This document shows, in pieces, positions 26,197-34,856 of a stretch of DNA of 64,000 nucleotides. The notes under the pieces are model-generated. The model worked only from the letters and a program-made list of their open reading frames with translations. It searched no databases and was not told the DNA's origin. A program made the translations under genes and the position numbers. The number at the start of each line of letters is the position of its first letter. Positions within the stretch are counted from its first letter, which is position 1. The DNA comes from Dehalococcoidia bacterium (GTDB taxonomy: Bacteria > Chloroflexota > Dehalococcoidia > GIF9 > UBA5629), in NCBI GenBank assembly GCA_041653995.1, contig JBAZEK010000002.1, forward strand, positions 186,001 through 250,000, read 5' to 3'.

Positions 26197-27024
26197 ATGA
26201 GTACGCCCGACAGACCGCAGATTCCCCAGGAGGAGCTGGATCACATACCCGGCGCTGAGCCGTCATCGCGTATGGATGTCTGGTGGTGGCTGGTGGCTCT
26301 GGTGGTTGGCATCACAGTCCTTCTGCTTTTTGCCTGGCCCGACCCCTTCATGAATATCTTCAAGTTCGTCCAGGACGGCATCGTGATAACGATAACCGTC
26401 ACCCTGGTCTCCTTTGTGCTGGTATTAGTCGTGGGCATGGTAGGCGGACTGGGCCGGCTTTCGACTAGCCGCGCCGTCTATATCATCTCCACCCTGTACG
26501 TAGAGTTGGTGCGCGGCGTGCCGCTGCTGGTCCAACTTATAATCTGGTACTTCGCCGTGCCGGTCATGATCCAGTACCTGGGCAAGGCCTGGGCCATCCC
26601 GGCGCTGGAGAGCTTCCAGGCGGACCCCGTCGTGATGGCCATTATAGGCCTGGTTTTCTGTTACGGGGCTTATATGAGCGAGATTTACCGCGCAGGCATC
26701 CAGAGCATCCCCAGGGGACAGATGGAGGCCGCGCGCAGCCTGGGTATGACCTACTTCCAGTCGATGCGGCATGTCGTCTTGCCGCAGGCCGTGCGAGTAA
26801 TCCTGCCGCCCATCGGCAACGAGTTTATCGCGCTGCTTAAGGATTCCTCGCTGGTCAGCGTGGTTGCCGTGGCAGACCTGACGCGGCGCGGCCGGGAATA
26901 TGCCTCGATCCACTTCGATCCCATCGAGGTCTGGATGCTGGTGGCTCTGCTATACCTCATTATGACGCTCTTCTCGGCGCGCGTGGTGAACTGGATAGAA
27001 AAGAAAACCAAATTCGAGAGGTAA
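26197..27024 (+). CDS. Polar amino-acid ABC transporter permease
   Basis: 275 residues. A cytoplasmic N-terminus of about 25 residues is followed by a first helix and a HisM/GlnP-type permease domain with VELVRGVPLLVQL, AYMSEIYRAGIQSIPRGQ and the EAA loop QMEAARSLGM. It forms the channel, probably as a homodimer because only one permease gene is present. The stop is 3 bases before the ATPase start. Confidence 0.95.
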   Translation: MSTPDRPQIPQEELDHIPGAEPSSRMDVWWWLVALVVGITVLLLFAWPDPFMNIFKFVQDGIVITITVTLVSFVLVLVVGMVGGLGRLSTSRAVYIISTLYVELVRGVPLLVQLIIWYFAVPVMIQYLGKAWAIPALESFQADPVVMAIIGLVFCYGAYMSEIYRAGIQSIPRGQMEAARSLGMTYFQSMRHVVLPQAVRVILPPIGNEFIALLKDSSLVSVVAVADLTRRGREYASIHFDPIEVWMLVALLYLIMTLFSARVVNWIEKKTKFER

Positions 27025-27027
27025 TGA

Positions 27028-27765
27028 TTGGCTGAACCTATTATCAGCATCCGCGGGGTGCACAAATATTTCGGCAGGGTACACGCGCTGCGCGGCCTGG
27101 ACCTCGACATAGCCAGGGGGGAGGTCGTGGTCATCGTCGGCCCGTCCGGATCAGGCAAATCGACTTTGCTGCGCTGTATTAACCGGCTCGAGACCTACGA
27201 CAAAGGCAAGATCGTGGTGGACGACATCCCGCTGGACAGCGCCAGGAACATCAACACCGTACGGCGCGAAGTGGGTATGGTCTTCCAGTCTTTCAACCTC
27301 TTCAGCCACCTCACAGTCCTGGACAACCTGATGCTGGCCCAGCGCGTCGTGCGCAAACGTCCGCCTGCCGAGGCCAGGCAAACTGCGCTGAACCTGCTTG
27401 AGAAGGTGGGCATACCCGATAAATCCGATGCAAAACCGGCGCAGCTTTCAGGCGGGCAGCAGCAGAGGGTCGCCATTGCACGCGCATTGGCAATGAATCC
27501 CAAGGTCATGCTTTTCGATGAGCCCACCAGCGCTCTTGACCCCGAGATGATCAAAGAGGTGCTCGAAGTCATGCTGGCGCTGGCTAATGAGGGAATGACC
27601 ATGGCCGTAGTCTCTCACGAGATGGGCTTCACCCGCGCTGCGGCCAAACGCGTCATTTTCATGGACGAGGGACAGATCATCGAGCAAGCCCCTCCTGATG
27701 TGCTTTTCAACTCACCCAAGCACGAGCGTACCAGGCAATTTTTAGGCAAGATACTCAGCCACTGA
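27028..27765 (+). CDS. Polar amino-acid ABC transporter ATPase
   Basis: 245 residues from a TTG start 3 bases after the permease stop. Walker [11 protein letters not shown]-loop VFQSFNLF, signature LSGGQQQR, Walker [13 protein letters not shown] and switch SHEMGF are all intact. It matches the GlnQ/HisP class at its normal length. It powers uptake with the preceding permease and binding lipoprotein. Confidence 0.96.
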   Translation: MAEPIISIRGVHKYFGRVHALRGLDLDIARGEVVVIVGPSGSGKSTLLRCINRLETYDKGKIVVDDIPLDSARNINTVRREVGMVFQSFNLFSHLTVLDNLMLAQRVVRKRPPAEARQTALNLLEKVGIPDKSDAKPAQLSGGQQQRVAIARALAMNPKVMLFDEPTSALDPEMIKEVLEVMLALANEGMTMAVVSHEMGFTRAAAKRVIFMDEGQIIEQAPPDVLFNSPKHERTRQFLGKILSH

Positions 27766-27804
27766 AGCTGCATGAAAGCCTGGCACACTGCTCCCACAAT
27801 ATAC

Positions 27805-30090
27805 CTACTGAAGCACTCCCAGCAGGCCGCGGAGCAATATGACAGCCGCCTTTTTATCCAGGGGCTCATTGTTATTCCCGCACTTGGGCGACTGTATGCA
27901 GGCCGGGCAGCCCTCGCGGCAGGGACATTCCTCAATGGTCTTGAGCGTCGCAGCCCACAGACCTTCGATAATTTCATAGCCTTTCTCCGCTATGCCTATA
28001 CCGCCCGGGTAGCCGTCGTAAATAAAAATCTGCGCTTTTCCGGTATCTATATGAAAAGGCGTGGAGACCCCCCCGATATCATTGCGATCGCACATGGCGA
28101 ACAGCGGCAGTATGGCGATAGCGGCATGCTCCACCGCGTGAAGCCCGCCATGAAAATCGAGCTTGTTCTTCTCTATGACATCCATCGCCTGCTGCGGCAG
28201 ATCGAACCACAACGCCTGGGTAATGAAACGCAGGGGCGGCAGGTCCAATACATCTTCGCCGATAACCTCGTCGGTGTAATGCTTTTTCTTGCGAAAACCT
28301 TCGACCTGGTTGGTCACGTCCACCATGCCCAGCCGGATTTTCACGCCTCCGGACTCCTTCTCCTTCATCTGCTGCAGTATCTTTATGTCGGTCAGCTCCA
28401 TGGTCTGCGTGTAATAAGGAACTGCGGCCGGCTCCACCAGGGCGATATGCTTCTCAATATCAAGCTCCTTGACGAAATAGGAATCGCCCTGGTGCAGGTA
28501 GATGGCGCCGGGATGCACCTGCCAGAAGGCATGGTCCTCCTCGATCGTCTCCAGTACCTGAAAGCCTCTGGAGGTATCCAGCAGCTGATACTGATCGGAG
28601 GAGGCGGTCCTGATATTTACGTCCTGCGCCGGATGTGCCAGCCTGGGTGAGATATGCCAGCGGTCGCCCTCCCCCCTCAGCTTGCCCTCTTCACCCAGCT
28701 CGACTCCGGCTGCATCGAGCGTATCGCCGAAATATTCCCTGTCTTTTTCGTCAATGTGTTTCTCCCAGGCGGCGCACAGCAAGTGCGGGTGAAGAATGTT
28801 TATGTTCTCCCAGTTGATGAGGGCATTCTCAAAGGGTTTGCCGAAGAAGAAATCGGGGTTATGCATGAAATATTGGTCCAGCGGATTATTCTGCGCCACG
28901 AGAAAGGTGATCGACTTCTCTCCCCGCCGCCCGCTTCGCCCGGCCTGCTGCCAGGTGCTGGCGATGCTGCCCGGGTAGCCGGTCAATACCGTGGCATCCA
29001 GCCCGCCGATGTCGATTCCCAGCTCAAGGGCGCTGGTGGCCACCGCCCCCAGCAGCTCGCCCGAGAAAAGCTGCCTTTCAATCTCACGCCGGTCGGAGGC
29101 CAGGTAGCCGGCCCTGTATGGCTTGATCTTCTCACCCAGGGGGCTGCCCAGCAGGTCCCGGCTGTACACATAGATCAGCTCGGTCAACCGGCGCGTGGAG
29201 GCAAAGGCAAGGGTACGCACCTGCCTGCGCACAAGCTCTGTGAACAGATGGGTTGCCTCGCTGTTGGCGCTGCGCCTCAGGCTGCGTGCCTCATCGACGA
29301 TGGGAGGATTCCAGAATACGAACGCCTTGCCTCCATAAGGAGCTCCATCGCTATCCACAACTTCGAATGGCAGCCCCGCCAGTCTTTCAGCATGTTGCCC
29401 CGGGTTGGCAATCGTTGCTGAACAGAACACAAATTGTGGCCTGCTGCCATAATGAGCACATATACGTCTCAATCTGCGAAGTACGCAGGCCACGTGCGAT
29501 CCGAACACCCCCCGGTATATATGCGCCTCATCGACCACCACATATTTGAGACGCCTGAAGAATTTATCCCACGATTTATGGTTCGGCAGGATGCCGGCGT
29601 GCAGCATATCCGGGTTGGTGAGCACAATACGTGCTCTTTTCCTTATGCCTGAACGGTCTTCGCCGGGCGTATCCCCGTCGTAAGTGGCGCATTCCCAGGG
29701 CAGATTGATGGCGCCGCCGGCCAGCCAGGTAAGTCCGCGCAACTGGTCCTGGGCCAGAGCCTTGGTGGGGAAAAGATAGAGGGCGCGGGCATAAGGCTCC
29801 TCCAGCATAGTATTCAGTACCGGTATGTTGTAGCAGAGGGTCTTGCCGCTGGCGCTGGGCGTTGCGACCATTACATTTTTTCCCAGTCTGATGCTGTTAA
29901 TGGCCTCAGCCTGGTGTGAATAGAGGGTGTTCAACTCGAGCTTGTCGAGCCGTTCCTGCAGAACCGTGTGAAAGGGCCTGTCGGGCCACCCGGGGCGCGC
30001 GTCGCGCGGAGGTATATATTGAACATGAACGATCTGGTCTTTGTACTCGGGGTCGTTCTTGAGGTAATCGAGGAACGCGGAGGTATCCAT
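27805..30090 (-). CDS. mrfA: MrfA-type DEAD/DEAH helicase with DUF1998 zinc domain
   Basis: 761 residues, the usual length for this family. The N-terminal helicase core shows HQAEAINSI, ATPSASGKTL (motif I), FPTKALAQDQ (Ia), VVVDEAHIY (DEVH-type motif II), CSATI (III) and, in the second RecA domain, ATSALELGIDIGG and WQQAGRSGRRG (VI). The C-terminal DUF1998 region ends in CPCREGCPACIQSPKCG, the four-cysteine zinc site. Bacillus MrfA is a 3'-5' helicase in mitomycin-type lesion repair with the nuclease MrfB. No mrfB-like gene is nearby. The gene converges on the ABC transporter with a 39-base gap. Confidence 0.93.
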   Translation of the reverse strand: MDTSAFLDYLKNDPEYKDQIVHVQYIPPRDARPGWPDRPFHTVLQERLDKLELNTLYSHQAEAINSIRLGKNVMVATPSASGKTLCYNIPVLNTMLEEPYARALYLFPTKALAQDQLRGLTWLAGGAINLPWECATYDGDTPGEDRSGIRKRARIVLTNPDMLHAGILPNHKSWDKFFRRLKYVVVDEAHIYRGVFGSHVACVLRRLRRICAHYGSRPQFVFCSATIANPGQHAERLAGLPFEVVDSDGAPYGGKAFVFWNPPIVDEARSLRRSANSEATHLFTELVRRQVRTLAFASTRRLTELIYVYSRDLLGSPLGEKIKPYRAGYLASDRREIERQLFSGELLGAVATSALELGIDIGGLDATVLTGYPGSIASTWQQAGRSGRRGEKSITFLVAQNNPLDQYFMHNPDFFFGKPFENALINWENINILHPHLLCAAWEKHIDEKDREYFGDTLDAAGVELGEEGKLRGEGDRWHISPRLAHPAQDVNIRTASSDQYQLLDTSRGFQVLETIEEDHAFWQVHPGAIYLHQGDSYFVKELDIEKHIALVEPAAVPYYTQTMELTDIKILQQMKEKESGGVKIRLGMVDVTNQVEGFRKKKHYTDEVIGEDVLDLPPLRFITQALWFDLPQQAMDVIEKNKLDFHGGLHAVEHAAIAILPLFAMCDRNDIGGVSTPFHIDTGKAQIFIYDGYPGGIGIAEKGYEIIEGLWAATLKTIEECPCREGCPACIQSPKCGNNNEPLDKKAAVILLRGLLGVLQ

Positions 30091-30125
30091 ATGTCAATTA
30101 TACTGCCCTGGATTAAAAACCAGAT

Positions 30126-30428
30126 TCAGTAGGTTTCGATCTCTTTCTCCACGATCTCAATCGAAGGATAATCGTGCTCGATCAGGCTGATGGCCGCGCT
30201 GATGACCTCGTCAACGCGGTTTTTATGGTTGGATACGCAGGCTAATCCGATCGTGGTCATCTGCCACAGGTCATGATCATCGACCTCGGCAATGGAGATG
30301 TTGAACTGCTTCTGGAGGCGCATTACAAGGGACTTGACGATGCTCCTTTTATCCTTGAGAGACCTGCTCCCCGGGATATGGATCTTCAATTTGCAGACGC
30401 CTACTTTCACTAAAGACCGCTCTGCCAA
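30126..30428 (-). CDS. DUF503 (YlxP-like) small protein
   Basis: 100 residues as read from a TTG at 30428. A GTG six codons later (30410) may be the true start because family members begin near VGVCKLKIHIPGS. Family features are SLKDKRSIVKSL and NISIAEVDDHDLWQ. YlxP-type proteins are small ferredoxin-fold proteins often encoded with rbfA and infB and linked to ribosome maturation, but the biochemical role is not established. Here it is isolated from those genes, between the helicase and a zinc-ribbon gene. Confidence 0.88.
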   Translation of the reverse strand: MAERSLVKVGVCKLKIHIPGSRSLKDKRSIVKSLVMRLQKQFNISIAEVDDHDLWQMTTIGLACVSNHKNRVDEVISAAISLIEHDYPSIEIVEKEIETY

Positions 30429-30451
30429 TCCGCAGCTATCGGTATATGGTG

Positions 30452-30475
30452 GCTCCCGCGGGAGACTGCGGGAGC
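30452..30475 (-). terminator. Hairpin between the zinc-ribbon and DUF503 genes
   Basis: GCTCCCGC (30452-30459) and GCGGGAGC (30468-30475) form an 8-bp perfect stem with an 8-base loop, starting 8 bases after the zinc-ribbon stop on the minus strand. No T-tract follows, so it may be a weak or factor-dependent terminator or an RNA-stabilising hairpin. Confidence 0.45.
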
Positions 30476-30482
30476 AATATAT

Positions 30483-30776
30483 TTAACGTTCCGGTTTGGA
30501 CGACGCGTAACAGCTGCTGCAATAAACCGGACGTTCCTGTCTCGGCTCAAAGGGTACTTCGCACTCGGCACCGCACCTTGCGCAGGTGGCTGTGAACATC
30601 TGCCTGGCTTTGCCGGCGCCTCCTGAGCGGGACTGTTTCCTGCTGGTCCTGCAATCAGGGCAGCGCTTGGGCTCGTTCTGAAGTCCTTTTGACTGATAGA
30701 ATTCCTGCTCTCCTACTGTGAAGACGAATGATCCACCGCATTCAGCGCAAGTAAGATTTTTGTCCGTTAGGGCCAT
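30483..30776 (-). CDS. Double zinc-ribbon protein
   Basis: 97 residues with AAGGAGG before the ATG. Four CxxC pairs are visible: CAECGGSF, CPDCRTSRK, CARCGAECEVPF and CSSCYASSK. They form two treble-clef or ribbon zinc sites separated by a Gly/Ser/Lys-rich linker. The middle motif FEPRQERPVYCSSCY is typical of small zinc-ribbon proteins I associate with Chloroflexota and other anaerobic lineages. It probably binds nucleic acid or protein, but there is no characterised function I can assign. Confidence 0.82.
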   Translation of the reverse strand: MALTDKNLTCAECGGSFVFTVGEQEFYQSKGLQNEPKRCPDCRTSRKQSRSGGAGKARQMFTATCARCGAECEVPFEPRQERPVYCSSCYASSKPER

Positions 30777-30931
30777 TGATGCCTCCTTGTCGATAATAAC
30801 TATGCACCATGGATACTGACGGGTCTATATGGCCCAGGACCTCTTGAAACATACGCAGGGAGTCTTAGTCCCGGCATTATGGTCTCCCGATTTAAGAGGC
30901 AGCCAGATTAAGACTCACCATCAACCAGGGT

Positions 30932-30961
30932 TTGCATACTCGCAATAGTGTAGATTATAAT
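30932..30961 (+). promoter_or_regulatory. Promoter of the DoxX/MauE-like gene
   Basis: TTGCAT (30932-30937), an 18-base spacer and TATAAT (30956-30961). The start of transcription near 30968 leaves a leader of about 41 bases with AAGGATGG before the TTG start at 31009. The rest of 30777-30931 shows no gene. Confidence 0.6.
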
Positions 30962-31008
30962 TTTCTGCAAGTCAAGACCTATTTACAGAACAAGGATGGA
31001 CTATTTCG

Positions 31009-31548
31009 TTGGACTATGAATACGATAAGCAGCCCATGGTGCGCAGTGTCATCAGCATCGTCGCCTGTCTGCTCATCGGGTTAACGCTCATATTTGCAGG
31101 AGGCGGCAAGCTGGCCAACCTTGGCCAGATTCCCGGGCAAACAGAATTCCTGGACAGGATCATCCCTGACTTCCTCATGACCCCTGAATTTGCCAGATTC
31201 ATCGGCCTGATCCTTATACCCTGGATACTGCCTGTCTTTGAGGTTCTCATCGGGCTCATGCTGGTCATCGGAATCTGGCCCCGCTTCATGGCCATACTGG
31301 TGCTGCCGATGGTGCTGGGTTTCATGGCCAATAACTCCTACATGATCTCACAGGGCCTCGATAAATACCCGGATTGCACCTGCTTCGGCGTCTGGGAAGA
31401 GTGGCTGGGGGGATTAACCCCTATCCAATCGATGTATTACGACGTAGCCCTCTTTATCCTGGCTGTCATCATCATAATTGTTCATCCGGGGTCCTTCTTC
31501 GCTCATCAGATATGGATCAATAAATTGATATCCAAAGACAAGTTTTAA
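31009..31548 (+). CDS. DoxX/MauE-like membrane protein with a redox CxCFG motif
   Basis: 179 residues from a TTG start. An ATG at 30997 is out of frame and soon stops. Four membrane helices (about 13-31, 59-80, 86-110 and 142-165) follow the DoxX/MauE layout. Between helices 3 and 4 is DCTCFGVWEE, the CxCFG cysteine pair of MauE-like proteins, which are thought to help disulfide formation or reduction across the membrane. The gene directly precedes a lipoprotein with vicinal C-terminal cysteines (39-base gap, same strand), which hints at a thiol-handling pair. Confidence 0.8.
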   Translation: MDYEYDKQPMVRSVISIVACLLIGLTLIFAGGGKLANLGQIPGQTEFLDRIIPDFLMTPEFARFIGLILIPWILPVFEVLIGLMLVIGIWPRFMAILVLPMVLGFMANNSYMISQGLDKYPDCTCFGVWEEWLGGLTPIQSMYYDVALFILAVIIIIVHPGSFFAHQIWINKLISKDKF

Positions 31549-31587
31549 TCATCAGCTTTCCCCTTTGAAACTGGAGGTGATCTAACT

Positions 31588-32325
31588 ATGTTCTCAAATC
31601 TGCGTTTTCGCCTGGCGCTTGTAAGCGCGCTCGGCTTAATCCTTATCGCCGCCCTATCCGGATGCAGCGGGCAATCGAACACACAACCTGTCCAGGCGCC
31701 CCAGGAGCCGGTTAACAACCCACCCGTGATTACCGACCTTCATGCCGACACTGCGGTAGTTCAGCCCCTGGGCAAAGCAAATGTTATATGTACTGCCGGC
31801 GATGCCGACAGCGATGAGCTTGTTTACCGCTGGACCACCAGCGGCGGCATGGTCGACAGCACGGGCGCTGCCGTGACATGGACGGCCCCCGGAGATCCCG
31901 GCAGCTACTTGATTACCGTGGTGGTCAGCGATGGAAAGGGCGGGGCGACCTCCCGGGATACCACCGTTATGGTGCCGGAAAAGCCCAACAACCCTCCGGC
32001 GATAACTGCTATCAAGTTCATGCCGGCAGGACGTACAATCACATTAAAACGTAATCCAACTGACGCGGAAAAGAAGAATTATCCACCAATAATGAAAAGA
32101 ACCGATACAGCATATTTTGAATGTGTCTCCACGGATCCAGATAACGATACACTGGCATATATGTGGAAGGCATCCGGCGGGCAACTGACCGGAGGAGGCC
32201 CAAAAGTATTATGGCGTCCTCCTTATGATGCTGCCGACTATACAATCACATGCGAAATATCTGACGGAAAAGGTGGCTCTGATTCTTTCACCATCACCAT
32301 CAGCGTGCACTGCTGCAGCGGTTAG
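31588..32325 (+). CDS. Lipoprotein with two PKD/Ig-like domains and C-terminal Cys-Cys
   Basis: 245 residues with GGAGGTGAT upstream. The signal peptide ends in the lipobox LSGC, followed by a short Gln/Pro linker. Two PKD-like domains follow, with cysteines at matching places (VICTAGDADSDEL and FECVSTDPDNDTL), YxW cores and VVVSDGKGG / CEISDGKGG ends. The chain terminates ISVHCCSG. It is a distant paralogue of the tandem pair at 552-2038, some 30 kb away. It appears to be coexpressed with the DoxX/MauE-like protein. It is predicted to be on the outer membrane face. Confidence 0.78.
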   Translation: MFSNLRFRLALVSALGLILIAALSGCSGQSNTQPVQAPQEPVNNPPVITDLHADTAVVQPLGKANVICTAGDADSDELVYRWTTSGGMVDSTGAAVTWTAPGDPGSYLITVVVSDGKGGATSRDTTVMVPEKPNNPPAITAIKFMPAGRTITLKRNPTDAEKKNYPPIMKRTDTAYFECVSTDPDNDTLAYMWKASGGQLTGGGPKVLWRPPYDAADYTITCEISDGKGGSDSFTITISVHCCSG

Positions 32326-32334
32326 CGCGGCCGG

Positions 32335-33057
32335 TTATATTTTCACCAGACTGATGTCGCCCCAGGCGCCCATATTGCTTCCGGCTATTACAACGATTCC
32401 GCTGATCCCCTTGATTCTGCGGCCGAGATCAAGCGCGGCATCCACGTCCCTCTCGCTTTTCACCGCGTTGCCCACTGCCGTCGCCGCGGCATCGGCCAGC
32501 GCGGCAGACGGAGCGACGACTACTGCGGCGTCCGCCATACCCAGGCTGAGTGACGGTCCTACTCTCCCGGATGAAGTGCAGACCCCCAGCGGCGTACGGT
32601 CCGGCTCGACCTCGATAGCCAGCTTGCCTGTAAACACGGATTCGCCGGCATAAATGGCGATCACGCTCTTCCTGCTGACTTTGAGGTAGATATCGCCGCC
32701 ATTCTCCACAATTACTTCGCCGGACGAACGCAGCAGTTCTTCCCCTACCATCTGTGCAACGGCGCCGGCCACCGCCGCCATCGGGCCGACGTTGGCCAGC
32801 CGGGCGGCCTGTTCCATCCTCTGTATGATCTCAGGCGCATCTTTCCCCACCTTCAAAGGCTCCAGGCTGTGCAGGAATACAGGATGCGCCCTGATGTATC
32901 TCTCCAGCGGGCCCCGTACCTCTTTGATGGCAGCCACAGCTTCAGCGCTGAGGTCTTTCGAGGCGCGTATGAAAAGGTCCGTTTCCTTCACAGCAGCCTG
33001 AAAGGAGACAAGGTCTGCGTCCTTGATGCTGTGGCGATACGTGCGTTGTTCGTACAT
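32335..33057 (-). CDS. UPF0280 protein of the anaerobic homocysteine pathway
   Basis: 240 residues of the UPF0280/COG2122 family (ApbE-like fold). The start region has YRHSIKDADLVSFQAAVKET, then GPMAAVAGAVAQMVGE, VENGGDIYLK and CTSSGRVGPSLSLGMADAAVV. In methanogens this family is genetically linked to homocysteine synthesis from aspartate semialdehyde and sulfide, together with the DUF39 enzyme and a NIL/ferredoxin protein. Both partners are encoded directly upstream on the same strand. A hairpin repeat fills the 66 bases between this gene and the ferredoxin gene. Confidence 0.88.
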   Translation of the reverse strand: MYEQRTYRHSIKDADLVSFQAAVKETDLFIRASKDLSAEAVAAIKEVRGPLERYIRAHPVFLHSLEPLKVGKDAPEIIQRMEQAARLANVGPMAAVAGAVAQMVGEELLRSSGEVIVENGGDIYLKVSRKSVIAIYAGESVFTGKLAIEVEPDRTPLGVCTSSGRVGPSLSLGMADAAVVVAPSAALADAAATAVGNAVKSERDVDAALDLGRRIKGISGIVVIAGSNMGAWGDISLVKI

Positions 33058-33066
33058 ACCATTCCC

Positions 33067-33122
33067 GGGCGCACCTGAAGGTACGCCCCTACCTCGCAGG
33101 GGCGGGATTTTGAATCCGCCCG
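33067..33122. repeat. Two-hairpin intergenic repeat, copy A
   Basis: Two adjacent hairpin modules. Module 1 (33067-33092) has arms GGGCGCACCT and AGGTACGCCC. Module 2 (33097-33122) has GGGCGGGATT and AATCCGCCC arms. The same two modules occur at 42092-42150 in the opposite order when read on the same strand. Both copies are intergenic. It looks like a dispersed, GC-rich, REP/MITE-like element. Confidence 0.8.
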
Positions 33123-33123
33123 T

Positions 33124-33534
33124 TTAGAATTTGAGTTCCATGGCCCTGGGCGGGCAGGCCCTTACGCACAGCTCGCATACAATGCATTTTGAATTATCGA
33201 AGAGTACCTTGCGTGTCTTCTCCTCCAGCGTGAACGCCCTTGTAGGGCACATGGCTATACATGCTCCGCAATGGGTGCATCTGTCGTCGTTGCGCCATAC
33301 GTCCTGGCTGAGGTACTGTATCTCAAGTCCCGCTTCACGCAGGTATTTCATGCCGCGGTTATAGTCCTTCTGTTCACCGGTCAACTCCATGATCATCAGA
33401 CCTTCCTCGCCCGGGGAAATAGAAGCCTTGAGAATATTGAAATCGAGCCCGAACTCCCTGATGAGGCCGCTGACGATGGGTTTGTCAATGGTCTGCTGTG
33501 GAAAATGCAATACTATTTTCTTCGCTACCTTCAT
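33124..33534 (-). CDS. NIL-domain ferredoxin of the anaerobic homocysteine pathway
   Basis: 136 residues. The N-terminal NIL domain (about 1-75: KKIVLHFPQQTIDKPIVSGL) is followed by two 4Fe-4S motifs, CTHCGACIAMCP and CIVCELCVRACP. The same architecture (Methanosarcina MA1822 type) supplies electrons or sulfur handling in homocysteine formation from sulfide and aspartate semialdehyde. It lies 14 bases after the DUF39 gene with GGAGG upstream, so the two are cotranscribed. Confidence 0.92.
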   Translation of the reverse strand: MKVAKKIVLHFPQQTIDKPIVSGLIREFGLDFNILKASISPGEEGLMIMELTGEQKDYNRGMKYLREAGLEIQYLSQDVWRNDDRCTHCGACIAMCPTRAFTLEEKTRKVLFDNSKCIVCELCVRACPPRAMELKF

Positions 33535-33548
33535 AATCTTTGCCTCCT

Positions 33549-34754
33549 TCAGGGCAACGGCCTTTCCTCGAGGGCTTTGAGCTTGATGCCGGATTCCACT
33601 CCGGGAAGGGGAGCAACCGGTTCACTCAACAGGAACCTGCCGCTGCTGATCCATTGCTTGAGCGTGGATGCGATCTCCACTGCTCCGGGGTAGCTCGAAA
33701 GCGACGCTGTCGGGACATCTTTGCCTCCTACGTTGATCTTTCCCGATTTCAGATCAGCATAGCTGACCTCGGCCAGCACAGCCGGCTTCCTGTTGGGATA
33801 GGCATCGGAATAGTCCACCACCGGCGCAAGTATATCCGCGTCGGTCACCAGCGTGTACTGAAGTATCTCCTCGCTCAATACGGGTATCGGCACACCTATG
33901 CCGACGGTCAATGTTGCGCCATAGCCCAGGAAACTGGTGCCCACCAGCCATTTGGCATTCATTTGCTTGAGGTCGCCTATCACCGCCAGCGTGCCCGCGC
34001 CGCGCGTGGGCACGCCCTTCTCAGTGCGGGGTGCGGACGGATTATGCTGCGTTCCGTGCCATGCCACATAACCGACGCCACCGCCCAGGAAGATGCGTGT
34101 GCCTATACCTATCGTTTTGTACAGAGGATCGTTCATCAACGGGGCAAGCTGGCCCGCAGAGCAGAAATTGGCATTGCCCAGCCTGGGCTTGAGAACGCCC
34201 ATATACGTATAAATCATACGACTGCTAACGTTTACGGCCACGTTGTAGTTCTGGTAGGCATTGCGCAGGTTAAACAGGGTGGCCTCATTGATGGTCTTGA
34301 TATTGATCAATGTCTCCAGCTTCTTGCGCGGGTAGCAATCCGTGCCGTAGCCGCTGGCCACCATCCGGATATCCTTTCCCGCCACAAGCTCCTCGATCAC
34401 GTGGCCGCCGCCGTAGTTAAACTCTCCCGGGTAAATCCTGTTTTTCGGGTCGTCGTCCGGCATGGCCGTGGCGCCCAGTATGATATCAACGGCCGCTACA
34501 CCCGTATAAGCCGGCACATCATTGAGATAGACCCTGCCACCGCCCACTTTCATCCTGGGTTTGGTATGGCCAAGATTCATATAGGCGCTGGAGGAGCACA
34601 TCGGGCCGAAAGTCCCGGTGGTCACAACATCGATCTCTTTAGCTGCCGCTGCGACTCCTTTCTTGCGGGCGATGCCGATCACTTCTTCAGCAGTGACCAC
34701 GACCGCCCGGCCTTTTTTGATTTTTTCATTGATCTCTGCGATCGTCCTGGCCAT
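33549..34754 (-). CDS. DUF39 homocysteine biosynthesis protein
   Basis: 401 residues from the ATG at 34754 (AAAGGAGGGAG upstream); a longer frame to 34787 lacks a ribosome-binding site. It belongs to the HcyBio/DUF39 family: VVTTGTFGPMCSSSAYMNLG with its conserved Cys, DVPAYTGVAAVDIILGAT, GGGHVIEELVAGK and GTDCYPRKK. The methanogen homologue (MA1821), there with added CBS domains, is required for sulfide-dependent homocysteine synthesis. The protein here has no CBS domain. Together with the ferredoxin and UPF0280 genes it forms a complete set, so this organism probably makes homocysteine, and hence methionine, directly from sulfide. Confidence 0.93.
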   Translation of the reverse strand: MARTIAEINEKIKKGRAVVVTAEEVIGIARKKGVAAAAKEIDVVTTGTFGPMCSSSAYMNLGHTKPRMKVGGGRVYLNDVPAYTGVAAVDIILGATAMPDDDPKNRIYPGEFNYGGGHVIEELVAGKDIRMVASGYGTDCYPRKKLETLINIKTINEATLFNLRNAYQNYNVAVNVSSRMIYTYMGVLKPRLGNANFCSAGQLAPLMNDPLYKTIGIGTRIFLGGGVGYVAWHGTQHNPSAPRTEKGVPTRGAGTLAVIGDLKQMNAKWLVGTSFLGYGATLTVGIGVPIPVLSEEILQYTLVTDADILAPVVDYSDAYPNRKPAVLAEVSYADLKSGKINVGGKDVPTASLSSYPGAVEIASTLKQWISSGRFLLSEPVAPLPGVESGIKLKALEERPLP

Positions 34755-34856
34755 ATCTCCCTCCTTTATAAAATTACAGGCCCGCACGGTGAAGCTGTTC
34801 CGGCTGCCTCAGCCGCAGCGGGCGGTGGTTGTTCTGCGAGGTACGCTGCCTAAATT

